From positions 17,745 to 81,744 of the forward strand of contig DDTB01000003.1 in the NCBI GenBank assembly GCA_002343985.1: 64,000 nucleotides of DNA, read 5' to 3'. Shown here in pieces: positions 18,338 through 27,519 of this stretch (positions are counted from its first letter, which is position 1; every line of letters begins with the position of its first letter). The position numbers and the translations under genes are program-made. This stretch comes from Chitinophagaceae bacterium UBA2375. Lineage in GTDB: Bacteria > Bacteroidota > Bacteroidia > Chitinophagales > Chitinophagaceae. The notes under the pieces are model-generated. The model searched no databases, had not been told where the DNA came from, and saw only the letters and a list, made by a program, of their open reading frames with translations.

Positions 18338-18763
18338 TTATATAACATGGGACAGGTTCCATGCAAATAGCCAGAGAAACACAGTTGCAAATAACATAAA
18401 CAAGGCATTCATACCCCATTCACCAATTTTAAAAATGGCTTTATTGGGTATTTGATACATGGGGTAATAGGCAAACTGCGTAATAATTTTCCCGGTCCAG
18501 TATGCCGCAACCAGGCCTGTGAGCGCAAGGGCGAGTGGCGTTTGATTTTGCAATTCCTCCGTACATGTCATGGTAATCAATCCGAACCCAAAATTCAATC
18601 CCTGGATATACCTGCCATAGGTTTTTGCAATTTCCTGGTTTAAGGGTTTGAGTTTCCTGATATCATTGTACCAGTCAAATACCCTGTGCCGAACATAAGG
18701 ATAGATCAGGGCGGTGAATATCTGGCCGGCCCCGGCAACCATGATCAGCCAGTTTGGGATCAT
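18338..18763 (-). CDS. Small multi-span membrane protein, unknown
   Basis: 141 residues with about four hydrophobic segments (near 5-22, 52-70, 76-96, 112-135) and a hydrophilic stretch between the first and second. I do not recognise a family. It is sandwiched between another small membrane protein (20 bases upstream) and the DCC gene. Confidence 0.6.
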   Translation of the reverse strand: MIPNWLIMVAGAGQIFTALIYPYVRHRVFDWYNDIRKLKPLNQEIAKTYGRYIQGLNFGFGLITMTCTEELQNQTPLALALTGLVAAYWTGKIITQFAYYPMYQIPNKAIFKIGEWGMNALFMLFATVFLWLFAWNLSHVI

Positions 18764-18782
18764 TTATTTCATATCAGTAGGT

Positions 18783-19160
18783 TTAGTTTTTTAAAATCGA
18801 CAAGGGCCTTTTCAGGCGTACATAGGTTTCGTGGTAACACATGCCTGCATAGATGATCGCCATAAAAGGAGATGCAAACAGCATGATGACCATGACGGCA
18901 TACAGCAAACCGTTCCAGAGCACGCCTGCCAAAGCAAGGATAAGTATAATGACTACCAGCACATGGTAAAGGCTCCTGTTGCTGCCGGGGCCTGTAAACC
19001 ATCCAAAGTTTTGATGGACGATCATACTGATCAATTGCCAGCCGCCGACCAGAAAATAGCCATAAATGAATGCGATATCCCTTCCGGCAAAGGACCAAAT
19101 CAAACTGGCCGCGATGAGGATGATATTCATCCATACATCGAATGTTTTGAACTTTTTCAT
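18783..19160 (-). CDS. Small multi-span membrane protein, unknown
   Basis: 125 residues with four likely membrane helices (about 12-24, 30-46, 64-86, 88-104) and short charged termini. No family recognised. It is the first gene after the GbsR/MarR regulator, separated from it by a 78-base gap that contains a hairpin with a T run. Confidence 0.6.
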   Translation of the reverse strand: MKKFKTFDVWMNIILIAASLIWSFAGRDIAFIYGYFLVGGWQLISMIVHQNFGWFTGPGSNRSLYHVLVVIILILALAGVLWNGLLYAVMVIMLFASPFMAIIYAGMCYHETYVRLKRPLSILKN

Positions 19161-19208
19161 GATAGATTATTTAGAAGTTTCAGAAAACTTTGAAAAATTA
19201 ATCACCAT

Positions 19209-19228
19209 AAAAACCGGTTTGCACCGGT
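19209..19228 (-). terminator. Terminator or attenuator after the GbsR/MarR gene
   Basis: ACCGGT-TTGC-ACCGGT (19213-19228). On the minus strand the stem is followed by five T. It lies between the regulator stop codon and the first membrane-protein gene, so it may allow read-through. Confidence 0.6.
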
Positions 19229-19238
19229 CTTTCGCTGA

Positions 19239-19745
19239 TTAGCGCATGAGTTTCATCAAACTGCCTGTCAGCCAGTTCGCCTCCGCCTTCACCATCAGGT
19301 CAAGCATCTTATCCGCTTGTCCGCCCATTTTCCTGATTTGCCCAACCATATCGGTGAATGCCTTTACATCTTTTTCCCTTTTATCTGCATCAACTTGCGA
19401 TAACTGGTCAAGCAATTTCAACATGGGTTCCAGTTCCCTTTTCTTCCTTTCTTTCACAATCAGCGTAGCCACTTTCCAGATATCTTTTTCCGCCGTAAAA
19501 TAATCTTTGCGTTCACCGGGCAGGGTCCTGCGCTCCACCAGGTTCCAGCTGATCAGTTCCCGGATATTCATATTCACATTGCCCCGGCTGACGGCCAGCG
19601 ATTCCATGATGTCATCCTGTGTCAATGGCTCCGGACTGATCAACAACAGGGCGTGGATCTGCGCCATGGTTCGGTTGATGCCCCATTGGCTGCCAAATGC
19701 CCCCCAACTGCTGATGAACTCCTGCTTTGCTTCCGATAAATTCAT
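19239..19745 (-). CDS. GbsR/MarR family transcriptional regulator
   Basis: 168 residues. A winged helix-turn-helix region at about 25-75 (QIHALLLISPEPLTQDDIME then SLAVSRGNVNMNIRELISWNLVERR) fits the GbsR subgroup of MarR, followed by a coiled helical dimerisation region (KERKKRELEPMLKLLDQL). GbsR in Bacillus represses glycine-betaine genes; here the likely target is the downstream membrane/DCC/CoA-binding cluster. Its own promoter is well formed. Confidence 0.8.
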   Translation of the reverse strand: MNLSEAKQEFISSWGAFGSQWGINRTMAQIHALLLISPEPLTQDDIMESLAVSRGNVNMNIRELISWNLVERRTLPGERKDYFTAEKDIWKVATLIVKERKKRELEPMLKLLDQLSQVDADKREKDVKAFTDMVGQIRKMGGQADKMLDLMVKAEANWLTGSLMKLMR

Positions 19746-19766
19746 GTTCGCCTGGTTTTAATAGGT

Positions 19767-19795
19767 CAAATATACTATAAATTCAGAAATTTCAA
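19767..19795 (-). promoter_or_regulatory. Promoter of the GbsR/MarR gene
   Basis: Minus strand: TTG (19795-19793), 18-nt spacer, then exact TATATTTG (19774-19767). The -7 box is 21 bases before the ATG. Confidence 0.55.
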
Positions 19796-19818
19796 AAATA
19801 ATTGAAAATAAATTGCAT

Positions 19819-19846
19819 AAAAAAACAAGTGCGTAAAACACTTGTT
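19819..19846 (-). terminator. Terminator after the pyruvate dehydrogenase E2 gene
   Basis: AACAAGTG (19824-19831) pairs with CACTTGTT (19839-19846); on the minus strand the T run follows directly. It lies just beyond the pdhC stop codon. Confidence 0.75.
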
Positions 19847-19854
19847 GTAAAATC

Positions 19855-21474
19855 TTATACCAGTATGGTCACCGGGTTTTCCATAAACTTCTTTAGGGTT
19901 TGAAGGAAGGATGCGCCCACAGCCCCGTCAACACTGCGATGGTCGCAACTGAGGGTCACTTTCATGACGTTGGTAACGGTGAATACATCGTTGCGGCGAA
20001 CCACGGTTTCCTTTATGCGGCCCACGGCCAGGATACAGGAATCGGGTGGGTTGATGATGGCCGTGAACTCTTCAATGTCCATCATCCCGAGGTTTGAAAT
20101 GGTAAATGTGTTGCCACTGAATTCCTGAGGCTGTAATTTTTTGTCTTTGGCCTTACCGTATAATTCTTTGGCTTCGGAAGCAATTTGCGACAATGATTTT
20201 TGATCTGCAAAACGGATCACCGGAACAATCAATCCATCAGGCATGGCTACGGCCGATCCGATATGGATGTGGTGGTTTTGCCTGATATAATCGCCCATCC
20301 AGCTGCTGTTCACATCCGGGTGCTGGCGCAGGGCCGAAGCGGCTGCTTTGATCAGCATATCATTGAATGAAATCTTCACCGGGCTCACTTCATTCATGGC
20401 GGCGCGGGCAGCCATCGCCTGGTCCATGTTGATTTCCATGGTCAGGTAAAAATGCGGCGCACTGAATTTGCTCTCACCCAAACGGCGGGCAATGGTTTTG
20501 CGCATCTGGGTCAGCGGGATATCGGTGTATCCTTCGCCGGCCTGAGCGGTAAAAGGCCTCGCGGCAGACTGTGCCTGCGCGGCTGGAACTACCGGTGCCG
20601 TATGTACGAAATTGTCAATATCCCTTTTTGTGATCCTTCCGCCGTCACCTGATCCCTGCACCTGCCTGAGGTCGATGCCTTTGTCTTGCGCCAGCTTCTT
20701 TGCCAGCGGTGATGCTTTGATGCGCCCGGTTTCATCGCTGGAGGGTGCAGTTGCCACAGGCTGTGCAGCAGCAACGGGTGCAGCGCTTGCTGCGGGCGCC
20801 GCCGTTGATTGGGATGCCTGAGCCGTTCCGGCCTGAGCACCCGATTTTTGAGATGCCACATAGGCGCTCACATCTGTACCCGCTTTGCCCACAATCGCGA
20901 TAATCTCATTCACTTTGGCGGCATGGCCGGCTTCCACGCCCATGTATAATAATGTACCTTCTTCATAACCCACCACTTCCATGGTGGCCTTATCGGTTTC
21001 CACATCCGCCAGCACATCGTCTGACTTAACTTGGTCACCAAGTTTTTTATGCCAGGCAACAATCTTTCCTTCGGTCATTGTATCACTCAGCAAGGGCATG
21101 CGGATTTCCTTTGCGCCCGCCGGTAAGCTTACCTGGGCAGGAGCTGGCGACGCCGCAGGTGCGTTAGAGGTTTCAGCCGGAGCCGATGCAGCCGCTTTTC
21201 CATTGCTGCCCGAGAGGAGCGACTGGTAATCTTCACCTTCTTTGCCAACCACAGCCAATACGCCATCCACAGCAACGGCCTTGCCTTTTTCCACTCCAAT
21301 ATATAAGAGGGTGCCTTCGTTATAACTTTCCAATTCCATGGTGGCCTTATCGGTTTCCACCTCTGCCAGCACATCACCGGGCTTAATTTTATCGCCAACC
21401 TTTTTGTTCCAGGCAACAATCACGCCTTCCGTCATCGTATCGCTCAGCCTGGGCATACGTATTACTTCCGCCAT
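19855..21474 (-). CDS. pdhC: Pyruvate dehydrogenase complex E2, dihydrolipoamide acetyltransferase
   Basis: 539 residues. Two lipoyl domains (about 1-80 and 125-205), each with the lipoylated lysine in the ETDKATME motif, are joined by Ala/Pro-rich linkers to an E1/E3-binding domain (about 260-295, SPLAKKLAQDKGIDL) and a C-terminal catalytic domain with the HRSVDGAVGA active-site histidine motif and a preceding IGSAVAMPDGLIVPV. It transfers the acetyl group to CoA in the pyruvate dehydrogenase complex. E1 and E3 genes are not adjacent, so the complex is encoded in several places. Confidence 0.92.
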   Translation of the reverse strand: MAEVIRMPRLSDTMTEGVIVAWNKKVGDKIKPGDVLAEVETDKATMELESYNEGTLLYIGVEKGKAVAVDGVLAVVGKEGEDYQSLLSGSNGKAAASAPAETSNAPAASPAPAQVSLPAGAKEIRMPLLSDTMTEGKIVAWHKKLGDQVKSDDVLADVETDKATMEVVGYEEGTLLYMGVEAGHAAKVNEIIAIVGKAGTDVSAYVASQKSGAQAGTAQASQSTAAPAASAAPVAAAQPVATAPSSDETGRIKASPLAKKLAQDKGIDLRQVQGSGDGGRITKRDIDNFVHTAPVVPAAQAQSAARPFTAQAGEGYTDIPLTQMRKTIARRLGESKFSAPHFYLTMEINMDQAMAARAAMNEVSPVKISFNDMLIKAAASALRQHPDVNSSWMGDYIRQNHHIHIGSAVAMPDGLIVPVIRFADQKSLSQIASEAKELYGKAKDKKLQPQEFSGNTFTISNLGMMDIEEFTAIINPPDSCILAVGRIKETVVRRNDVFTVTNVMKVTLSCDHRSVDGAVGASFLQTLKKFMENPVTILV

Positions 21475-21551
21475 AGATATATGTCAATTTTTTCGAAGCC
21501 CGAAATTAAGGTAAAATCAGCAAAGTATGGGTTGATTCAACAAGATCGGCA

Positions 21552-23372
21552 TCAATAGTCGAGCTGCAGGTTTAACCGGTCTTTCAATTCCTGGACGAGG
21601 GGGTATTTTTCCACCATGGCTTGGTATTGCTGCCGGCTGCTGAGGGTTTTTTCCTTTGGTTCCACAGGGCCGGAGGGCGCTTCTATCAGTACCAGGTTTA
21701 CCTTCAATAGCTTATTGTTGAAGGTTTTCTGCATATGGTCAATGATCAGGGCTTTGCCAGACTCTATGAATTTGAGTTGCAGGCTGTTGTCGGCTATGAT
21801 GTTGAGGCTTTGTTCATCCAGTACTTCCAGTTTTGCCCTTTGGGCATTGTTGATATCGGCCTGGGGCGCGTTTTTAGCTGCCAGTAAGTTGAGGTAGTCA
21901 TCCCAGGCTTTCAGCAGCGCACCCTGTTCCAGGGGAATGATGGGGTTGAAAGCCTGTTCTTTCTCCATGACCATTTGCCTGAGCTTTGACAATGAGCTGG
22001 TTTTGGGTAACATAGGCTCCACTACCGGCTTTTCCATTACAGAAGGGGCAGGTGCCGCGGGCTTTGTGGCTCTTGATGCTGTTTCAATGGTCAGGCGGGC
22101 TTCCTGTATAACAGGCTTTTCAGGGATATGCGTGTTTCCCTTTTCAGCAGCGGTTGTTGGCGCCGGATTGACGCTGTTACCGAGCGGATAATATGAAGTT
22201 GACCTGAACTTCAGCGCGCTGGCTTCATCAGTTCGTTTTTTTTTTATGGGCTCGCCCTGGGCAGGTAAAAGTTCCAAAGCCTGGTTGAGGTAATTCAGTT
22301 TGATCAGGATCATTTCCACCAGCAATTTTTTGTTGCGGGCATTCCTGAATTCTATAATGCCTTCGTTTAATATGTTGAGGGCCGATATCATCCATCCGGT
22401 ATGCAGGCCCGCGGCCACTGTGCGGTATTTGGTTTTAAAATCTTCGGCCACTTCCAATAAAGAAGCAGCTTTCGGGTCCTTGCTCACCAGGAGGTTACGG
22501 ATGAATTCGGCAAGACCTTCCAGCAGGGTATCCGCTTCAAAGCCTTTCTGCAAAATCTCATCAAATAACAATAAGGCGTCGGTCAGTTGCTGTTGCTGCA
22601 ATTGTTCGAGTAGCCTGAAATAATAGTCTTCATCAAGTATATTCAGGTGTTCCAGCGTTTGGCTGTAATTGAGTTTGCCGCTGGTGAAGCTGACAATTTT
22701 ATCCAAAATACTGAGGGCGTCGCGCATGCAACCCTCGCTTTTCTGCGCAATCACATGCAGGGCGGCTTTTTCAGCTTCAATATGCTCTTTATCGCATATT
22801 TCCTGCAGGTGGTTAACGGTATCAGCAAGTGTGATGCGTTTGAAATCGAATATCTGGCACCTGCTCAAAATGGTTGGCAGGATCTTATGTTTTTCGGTGG
22901 TGGCCAGGATGAAAATCGCGAAGGGTGGGGGTTCTTCCAAGGTTTTCAAAAACGCGTTGAAAGCCTGTGAAGACAGCATGTGAACCTCATCGATGATATA
23001 TACTTTGTACTTCCCCGCTTGAGGCGCAAAACGAACCTGCTCGGTTAATATACGGATATCATCTACTGAGTTATTGCTGGCCGCATCTAATTCATGGATA
23101 TTCATGGATGTTCCCTGGTCGAATGATTGGCAGCTATTGCAGGTATTGCAGGCTTCGCCTTCAGGCGTGCGGTTTTCGCAGTTGATGGTTTTTGCCAGGA
23201 TCCGCGCGCAGGTTGTTTTACCCACACCCCTCGGGCCCGTAAACAGGAACGCGTGCGCCAACTGGTTGTGGTTGATGGCGTTTTTGAGGGTGGTGGTGAT
23301 ATGTTCCTGCCCCACCACGGTCGCGAAGTTCTGTGGTCTGTATTTCCGGGCCGAAACAATGAATGTGTCCAT
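21552..23372 (-). CDS. dnaX: DNA polymerase III subunit gamma/tau
   Basis: 606 residues. It contains Walker A GPRGVGKTTCARIL, the four-cysteine zinc cluster (C near 70-82, CNTCNSC), Walker B YIIDEVHML and the SRC sensor motif ILSRCQIF. It is the ATPase of the clamp-loading complex. The C-terminal half carries an Ala/Pro-rich linker and a tau-like tail. An exact TACCTTTG -7 box lies upstream. Confidence 0.92.
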   Translation of the reverse strand: MDTFIVSARKYRPQNFATVVGQEHITTTLKNAINHNQLAHAFLFTGPRGVGKTTCARILAKTINCENRTPEGEACNTCNSCQSFDQGTSMNIHELDAASNNSVDDIRILTEQVRFAPQAGKYKVYIIDEVHMLSSQAFNAFLKTLEEPPPFAIFILATTEKHKILPTILSRCQIFDFKRITLADTVNHLQEICDKEHIEAEKAALHVIAQKSEGCMRDALSILDKIVSFTSGKLNYSQTLEHLNILDEDYYFRLLEQLQQQQLTDALLLFDEILQKGFEADTLLEGLAEFIRNLLVSKDPKAASLLEVAEDFKTKYRTVAAGLHTGWMISALNILNEGIIEFRNARNKKLLVEMILIKLNYLNQALELLPAQGEPIKKKRTDEASALKFRSTSYYPLGNSVNPAPTTAAEKGNTHIPEKPVIQEARLTIETASRATKPAAPAPSVMEKPVVEPMLPKTSSLSKLRQMVMEKEQAFNPIIPLEQGALLKAWDDYLNLLAAKNAPQADINNAQRAKLEVLDEQSLNIIADNSLQLKFIESGKALIIDHMQKTFNNKLLKVNLVLIEAPSGPVEPKEKTLSSRQQYQAMVEKYPLVQELKDRLNLQLDY

Positions 23373-23400
23373 ACGCGGTTGCTGTTTACCTGTCTGTACG

Positions 23401-23408
23401 CAAAGGTA
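23401..23408 (-). promoter_or_regulatory. -7 box for dnaX
   Basis: Minus-strand TACCTTTG, an exact TAnnTTTG match, 28 bases before the ATG at 23372. No good -33 TTG at 19-20 spacing. Confidence 0.4.
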
Positions 23409-23425
23409 CGTTTGTTTACGCTTTA

Positions 23426-24595
23426 TCAGACCAATACCGGGTGCGGAACAAAGGGTTTATTCCGGTCGAACAGGTAACGGTATGTCGTGAGTTTCCGGGT
23501 GGTATACACATCCCCCAATCCGAGCGCCACATTGAGCATTTTCGGGTTGAAATCGCCGATCCACTGCATTTCATATTCTGTATAGGGCACCTGGTCTGTT
23601 TTGATCAGCTTATGCGCTTCGCCAATCATATAGGCATCTACACCCTTGCCCTGCCATTCGGGTACAATCCCAAATACGAGCCCGGTAAATTTTTTATTTT
23701 TCTTGAAAGTCTTGAGCAGCAGAAAATAGATTTTATGCCATAAACCGAAATGGCCATTGAGGTATTTAAACCATTGGTTGAGGTCGGGCAGGTTTACAAA
23801 AATGCCCACCGGTTTTTCGAGGTGGTACACAAACCAGATCACTTTTTCATCCATCACCGGTTTCATCTTTTTAAACATAATCAGTACCTGGTCTTTGCTG
23901 AGTTGCTTCAATCCGCCGTGCCCTGCCCATGCTTTGTTGTACACTTCCGTGAAGTCGGCGGCAAATTTTTCGAGTTGGTTTTTGCGGATATGGCTTGAAT
24001 GAAACTCACCGGTGGCTTCAATCGCCGCATGCCTTTCCCCGATTTTTGGGTTGATGGGGTCCTTGGGTTTCATGCCAAAACAAATCTGCCGGTAAAATGG
24101 CTGGAAACCGTATTGTTCGAATAAGTCCTGGTAATAAGGAGGGTTGTAATTCATGCCGTATAAAGGTTCCATGAAACCTTCCGTGACAAGCCCCCACCAT
24201 CGGTCCCTTTCCCCGAAATTAATTGGTCCGTCCATGGCTTGCATGCCTTCCTGCATCAGCCATTGTTTGGCTGTATCGAATAGCATATTGGCCGCTTCCT
24301 GTTGATTGATGCATTCAAAAAAACCAATACCGCCCACAGGTACATCATCCCCCTTGTTTTTGTATTTGCTGTTTACAAATGCGGCAATGCGCCCAACCGG
24401 GCGGCCTTGTTCATCAAGCAGCAACCATCTTTGGATTTCACCGGTGCGGAAAGCCTTATTTTTTTTTGGGTCGAAAACTTCCTTGATATCCTTATTGAGC
24501 GGCCTGATATAATGAGGGTCCTGCTGATAGATGGCCTGCGGAACGCGCAGGAATGCAGCTTCGTCTGCAGGCTTGGTAACAGCTTGAATTTGCAT
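23426..24595 (-). CDS. GNAT-fold N-acetyltransferase-like protein (YghO-like)
   Basis: 389 residues. The N-terminal half carries a GNAT-like strand-helix pattern (GRIAAFVNSKY then VGGIGFFECIN) and a long second half with VWFVYHLEKPVGIFV and LVFGIVPEWQGKGVDAYM, the latter resembling the acetyl-CoA loop. Two GNAT-like units in one chain is my reading. Homologues are widespread uncharacterised cytosolic proteins. It starts 24 bases after the sterol-desaturase stop, so co-transcription is likely. Confidence 0.7.
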   Translation of the reverse strand: MQIQAVTKPADEAAFLRVPQAIYQQDPHYIRPLNKDIKEVFDPKKNKAFRTGEIQRWLLLDEQGRPVGRIAAFVNSKYKNKGDDVPVGGIGFFECINQQEAANMLFDTAKQWLMQEGMQAMDGPINFGERDRWWGLVTEGFMEPLYGMNYNPPYYQDLFEQYGFQPFYRQICFGMKPKDPINPKIGERHAAIEATGEFHSSHIRKNQLEKFAADFTEVYNKAWAGHGGLKQLSKDQVLIMFKKMKPVMDEKVIWFVYHLEKPVGIFVNLPDLNQWFKYLNGHFGLWHKIYFLLLKTFKKNKKFTGLVFGIVPEWQGKGVDAYMIGEAHKLIKTDQVPYTEYEMQWIGDFNPKMLNVALGLGDVYTTRKLTTYRYLFDRNKPFVPHPVLV

Positions 24596-24618
24596 GCCGT
24601 AAAATTAGGGGAAACGGT

Positions 24619-25521
24619 TTAGTTGTCTGCCCGGCTTGATACCCATTCTTTTCTCATCTGGTTCGCGGTTTTGCTGCTGCCGTCGTGGCTCCATCCGGGC
24701 GGCATAAAAAGGTAGCGCAATTTATTCCGCCATCCCGGCGCCTGTTTGAGGTCTTGCGCCAGCGCCTTCCATTCATGCGATATGATATTGCCTACATGTC
24801 CGGGCCCTTCAATGGGTTTTGTCAGGCCATACCGAACAGGCTCTTCGTCCATTTCAGCCTGGAATGTACCAAACAATTTATCCCAGATGATCAGGCACAT
24901 GCCCATGTTTTTATCGAGATACGGAATGTTGCTGGCATGGTGCACCCGGTGGTGCGATGGGCTCACGAATATGGTTTCGAACCAGGCAGGCATTTTTTTG
25001 ACGTATTGCGTATGCACCAGGATCCCATAGGTTTGGGTGAGTGAATACATGAATACAATGTCTACCGGGTGAAAGCCCATCCAGGCCAATGGCATGAAAT
25101 ATAGAAACCGGTAAACGGGTTGAAAGACCGATGACCGGAAGCCGGTACTGAGGTTGAATTCGCTGGATGAATGATGCGTAACATGCACCGCCCAGAAAAC
25201 CCTGCAATAATGGTCTACCCGGTGCTCAATGTAAAAGGCGAAATCTTCCAGGATAAACAGCAATAACCAGTAAATAACGGGATCGCCTATACGAAATAAA
25301 CGGTGCTCATAACAGAATACCAGTACCGACACATAAAAAGCCCAGCGCAACAAGAGGTCAAGTCCCGCGTTGAAGAGCGTGAGGTACACATTGTGCAGCG
25401 TTTCGCGCCAACTGTACCAGCGGCGGCCCTGCCAGTTGCTCATGATGATTTCCGCGCCGATGAGGATGGCGTACAAGGGTATGGATAACAATATGAACCA
25501 GGCTTCCCTTGTTGATTCCAT
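24619..25521 (-). CDS. Sterol desaturase/fatty-acid hydroxylase family protein
   Basis: 300 residues with several hydrophobic spans and three histidine boxes that bind the di-iron centre: HRVDHY, HVTHHSS and HRVHHAS. The family oxygenates sterols, carotenoids or fatty acids; the substrate is not readable. Frr precedes it by 22 bases. Confidence 0.85.
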   Translation of the reverse strand: MESTREAWFILLSIPLYAILIGAEIIMSNWQGRRWYSWRETLHNVYLTLFNAGLDLLLRWAFYVSVLVFCYEHRLFRIGDPVIYWLLLFILEDFAFYIEHRVDHYCRVFWAVHVTHHSSSEFNLSTGFRSSVFQPVYRFLYFMPLAWMGFHPVDIVFMYSLTQTYGILVHTQYVKKMPAWFETIFVSPSHHRVHHASNIPYLDKNMGMCLIIWDKLFGTFQAEMDEEPVRYGLTKPIEGPGHVGNIISHEWKALAQDLKQAPGWRNKLRYLFMPPGWSHDGSSKTANQMRKEWVSSRADN

Positions 25522-25543
25522 AATGATTGAAGTGAATATGGCT

Positions 25544-26107
25544 TTATACCGCCATGATTTCTTTTTCTTTCGCGGCCAGGTGTTTTTCCACCAGTTGGAT
25601 GTATTTGTCTGTCAGGTCCTGCGCTTCTTTTTCCGCGTCCTTGCAGGCGTCTTCACTCACACCGTCTTTTTGCAATTTTTTGATTTGCTCGATGGCATCC
25701 CTGCGCAGGTTCCTCACCGAAACTTTGGCGTGCTCTCCTTCCGCGTTGCATTTCTTCACCAGTTCCTTCCTCCTTTCTTCCGTGAGGGGGGGCAGGAAAA
25801 GGCGGATGGTGGTTCCATCGTTCTGAGGGTTGATGCCGATGTTCGCGGCGATGATGCTGCGTTCGATGGCCTGGAGCATATTTTTTTCCCAGGGCTGAAC
25901 CGTGATGGTGCGCGCGTCGAGTGCCGACACGTTGGCCACCTGGTTAACCGGTGTGGGGTTTCCGTAATATTCCACCATGATGCCGTCAAGCATGGAAGGG
26001 TTGGCTTTACCCGCGCGGATTTTAGCCAGTTCCGTTTCCAGGTGGCTGATAGACTTGGTCATGGCAGAACCTGTGTCTGCCAGAATTTTCTCTAAACTGT
26101 CTGACAT
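25544..26107 (-). CDS. frr: Ribosome recycling factor
   Basis: 187 residues, the normal length. The family pattern is intact: SHLETELAKIRAGKANPSMLDG at the start and LPPLTEERRKELVKK in the middle, with the RNLRRDA motif further on. With EF-G it splits the ribosome after termination. ATG 26107 is chosen over the upstream TTG at 26113. An exact TAGATTTG -7 box lies 17 bases upstream. Confidence 0.93.
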   Translation of the reverse strand: MSDSLEKILADTGSAMTKSISHLETELAKIRAGKANPSMLDGIMVEYYGNPTPVNQVANVSALDARTITVQPWEKNMLQAIERSIIAANIGINPQNDGTTIRLFLPPLTEERRKELVKKCNAEGEHAKVSVRNLRRDAIEQIKKLQKDGVSEDACKDAEKEAQDLTDKYIQLVEKHLAAKEKEIMAV

Positions 26108-26124
26108 ATCCAAAAAATTGTGTG

Positions 26125-26132
26125 CAAATCTA
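26125..26132 (-). promoter_or_regulatory. -7 box for frr
   Basis: Minus-strand TAGATTTG, exact TAnnTTTG, 17 bases before the frr ATG. Confidence 0.4.
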
Positions 26133-26163
26133 AAGAAATTGCCCGTCTTAGAAAAAGAGTGGT

Positions 26164-27288
26164 TTATTCCACTTCCACCCTGTCTGATACCAGCGTGAAG
26201 ATTTTGGGCTGCTTGATGATTTCCTTACTGGTTTTCTTTTCGAGCCTGACGGTTTTATTGCGTTGGCGGAAATAATATACAATACCAAGCAAACTCAGGG
26301 CCATCAATAAGAGCAGGCCGGCCACCGTAGTGGTTCCCAGGTGGCGGAAGCCCACGGCTACGGCTACAAACGCGATATTGGCCGTAACGCAGGTCAGTGT
26401 GATCTTGCGGTGCGAAAAGCCCAGGTCTAAGAGAAAATGGTGGATATGGTTCCTGTCCGGACTAAAAGGGGAGCGTCTGTCGAGCAGGCGCAACCCGAAT
26501 ACCCTGAGCGTATCGGCCAGGGGTATCATGAGTATCGCGAAGCCGATGCTGGGCGCGGCTTCCAAAGGCAGGGGAACTCCGGGTGTGCTGGAGAAATTGA
26601 TGAATTTGATCACCAGGATCGAATTCACCAAACCGAGTAGTAATGAGCCCGTATCGCCCATAAATATTTTAGCGGGGGAGAAATTGTAAATCAGGAAGCT
26701 GATCAGGCTGCCGGCAAGGGCAAATGCCATAACCGCATAGGTAAACTGGCCAATATAAAAGAAATATGATCCAAAAAGCAGTGTAGTGAGGACCCCAAGG
26801 CTACCGGCAAGTCCATCAACCCCATCAATCAGGTTGAATGAATTGGTGATGACGATGATGGTGAACATCGACAATGCCAGGCTGGCCATATGCGGGATGC
26901 CATGTACACCAAGCAATCCGTGCATATCGTTGATTTGTACGCCCCCAAACCTGATCAGGATGCCGGCGGCAATCACCTGTCCGACAAACTTTTTGCTTGC
27001 CGATAAAATGAGGACGTCATCCTTCATGCCCAGGAAAAACATCACAATGGCAGCGGCTACAAAATATTGCAGTTCGGGGCCTGTTCCGTAAGGCACTCCC
27101 AGTAAAGTTCCGATGATAAAGCCGGCAAAAATTCCCAATCCGCCTAAAGTGGGGATCACAGCCTTGTGTACCTTGCGCTCATCGGGTTCATCAAAAAGTT
27201 TTTTGTCTTTCGCAACCTGTATGATGACCGGTATCGCAAAGTACGTGATGATAAAAGCAATGGCCGCACTGAGAAGAATATTATCCAT
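26164..27288 (-). CDS. WecA/MraY family undecaprenyl-phosphate glycosyltransferase
   Basis: 374 residues with about ten membrane spans. Conserved cytoplasmic motifs are the aspartate pair FLGMKDD, NLIDGVDGLAG, MGDTGSLLLG and NHIHHFLLDLG. The HIHH motif marks the WecA branch (polyprenyl phosphate N-acetylglucosamine-1-phosphate transferase) rather than MraY. The product would start a lipid-linked polysaccharide such as O-antigen or exopolysaccharide. Confidence 0.88.
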   Translation of the reverse strand: MDNILLSAAIAFIITYFAIPVIIQVAKDKKLFDEPDERKVHKAVIPTLGGLGIFAGFIIGTLLGVPYGTGPELQYFVAAAIVMFFLGMKDDVLILSASKKFVGQVIAAGILIRFGGVQINDMHGLLGVHGIPHMASLALSMFTIIVITNSFNLIDGVDGLAGSLGVLTTLLFGSYFFYIGQFTYAVMAFALAGSLISFLIYNFSPAKIFMGDTGSLLLGLVNSILVIKFINFSSTPGVPLPLEAAPSIGFAILMIPLADTLRVFGLRLLDRRSPFSPDRNHIHHFLLDLGFSHRKITLTCVTANIAFVAVAVGFRHLGTTTVAGLLLLMALSLLGIVYYFRQRNKTVRLEKKTSKEIIKQPKIFTLVSDRVEVE

Positions 27289-27311
27289 GCAAATGGGTTG
27301 TTCCGGTCTTA

Positions 27312-27319
27312 CAAATGTA
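27312..27319 (-). promoter_or_regulatory. -7 box for the WecA-like gene
   Basis: Minus-strand TACATTTG, exact TAnnTTTG, 23 bases before the ATG at 27288. Confidence 0.4.
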
Positions 27320-27451
27320 TAGATATTTGTTCGGGTTAACGAATTTTCAGCCTTGTAACATTAATTTTTTTTGAAATTCGTACTCCTGTTATTAAATGAC
27401 GCTTTTATATGTAAAAACGCTTTCCAGCCATCTTTATTATCATAAAATTCT

Positions 27452-27482
27452 TTGTGCTTGCTATGAAATTGAGTTAGGTTTG
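27452..27482 (+). promoter_or_regulatory. Promoter of the transketolase N subunit gene
   Basis: TTG at 27452-27454, exactly 20 bases of spacer, then TAGGTTTG at 27475-27482. This matches the full Bacteroidota consensus TTG-N19/20-TAnnTTTG. The ATG is 37 bases downstream of the -7 box. Confidence 0.7.
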
Positions 27483-27519
27483 CAACCGTAAAAATTCCTT
27501 CCATCCTTAACCGGTAAAC

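Noticed and set aside
27289..27451. Small RNA before the transketolase gene
   Set aside because: No stable hairpin or terminator; only promoter elements are visible.
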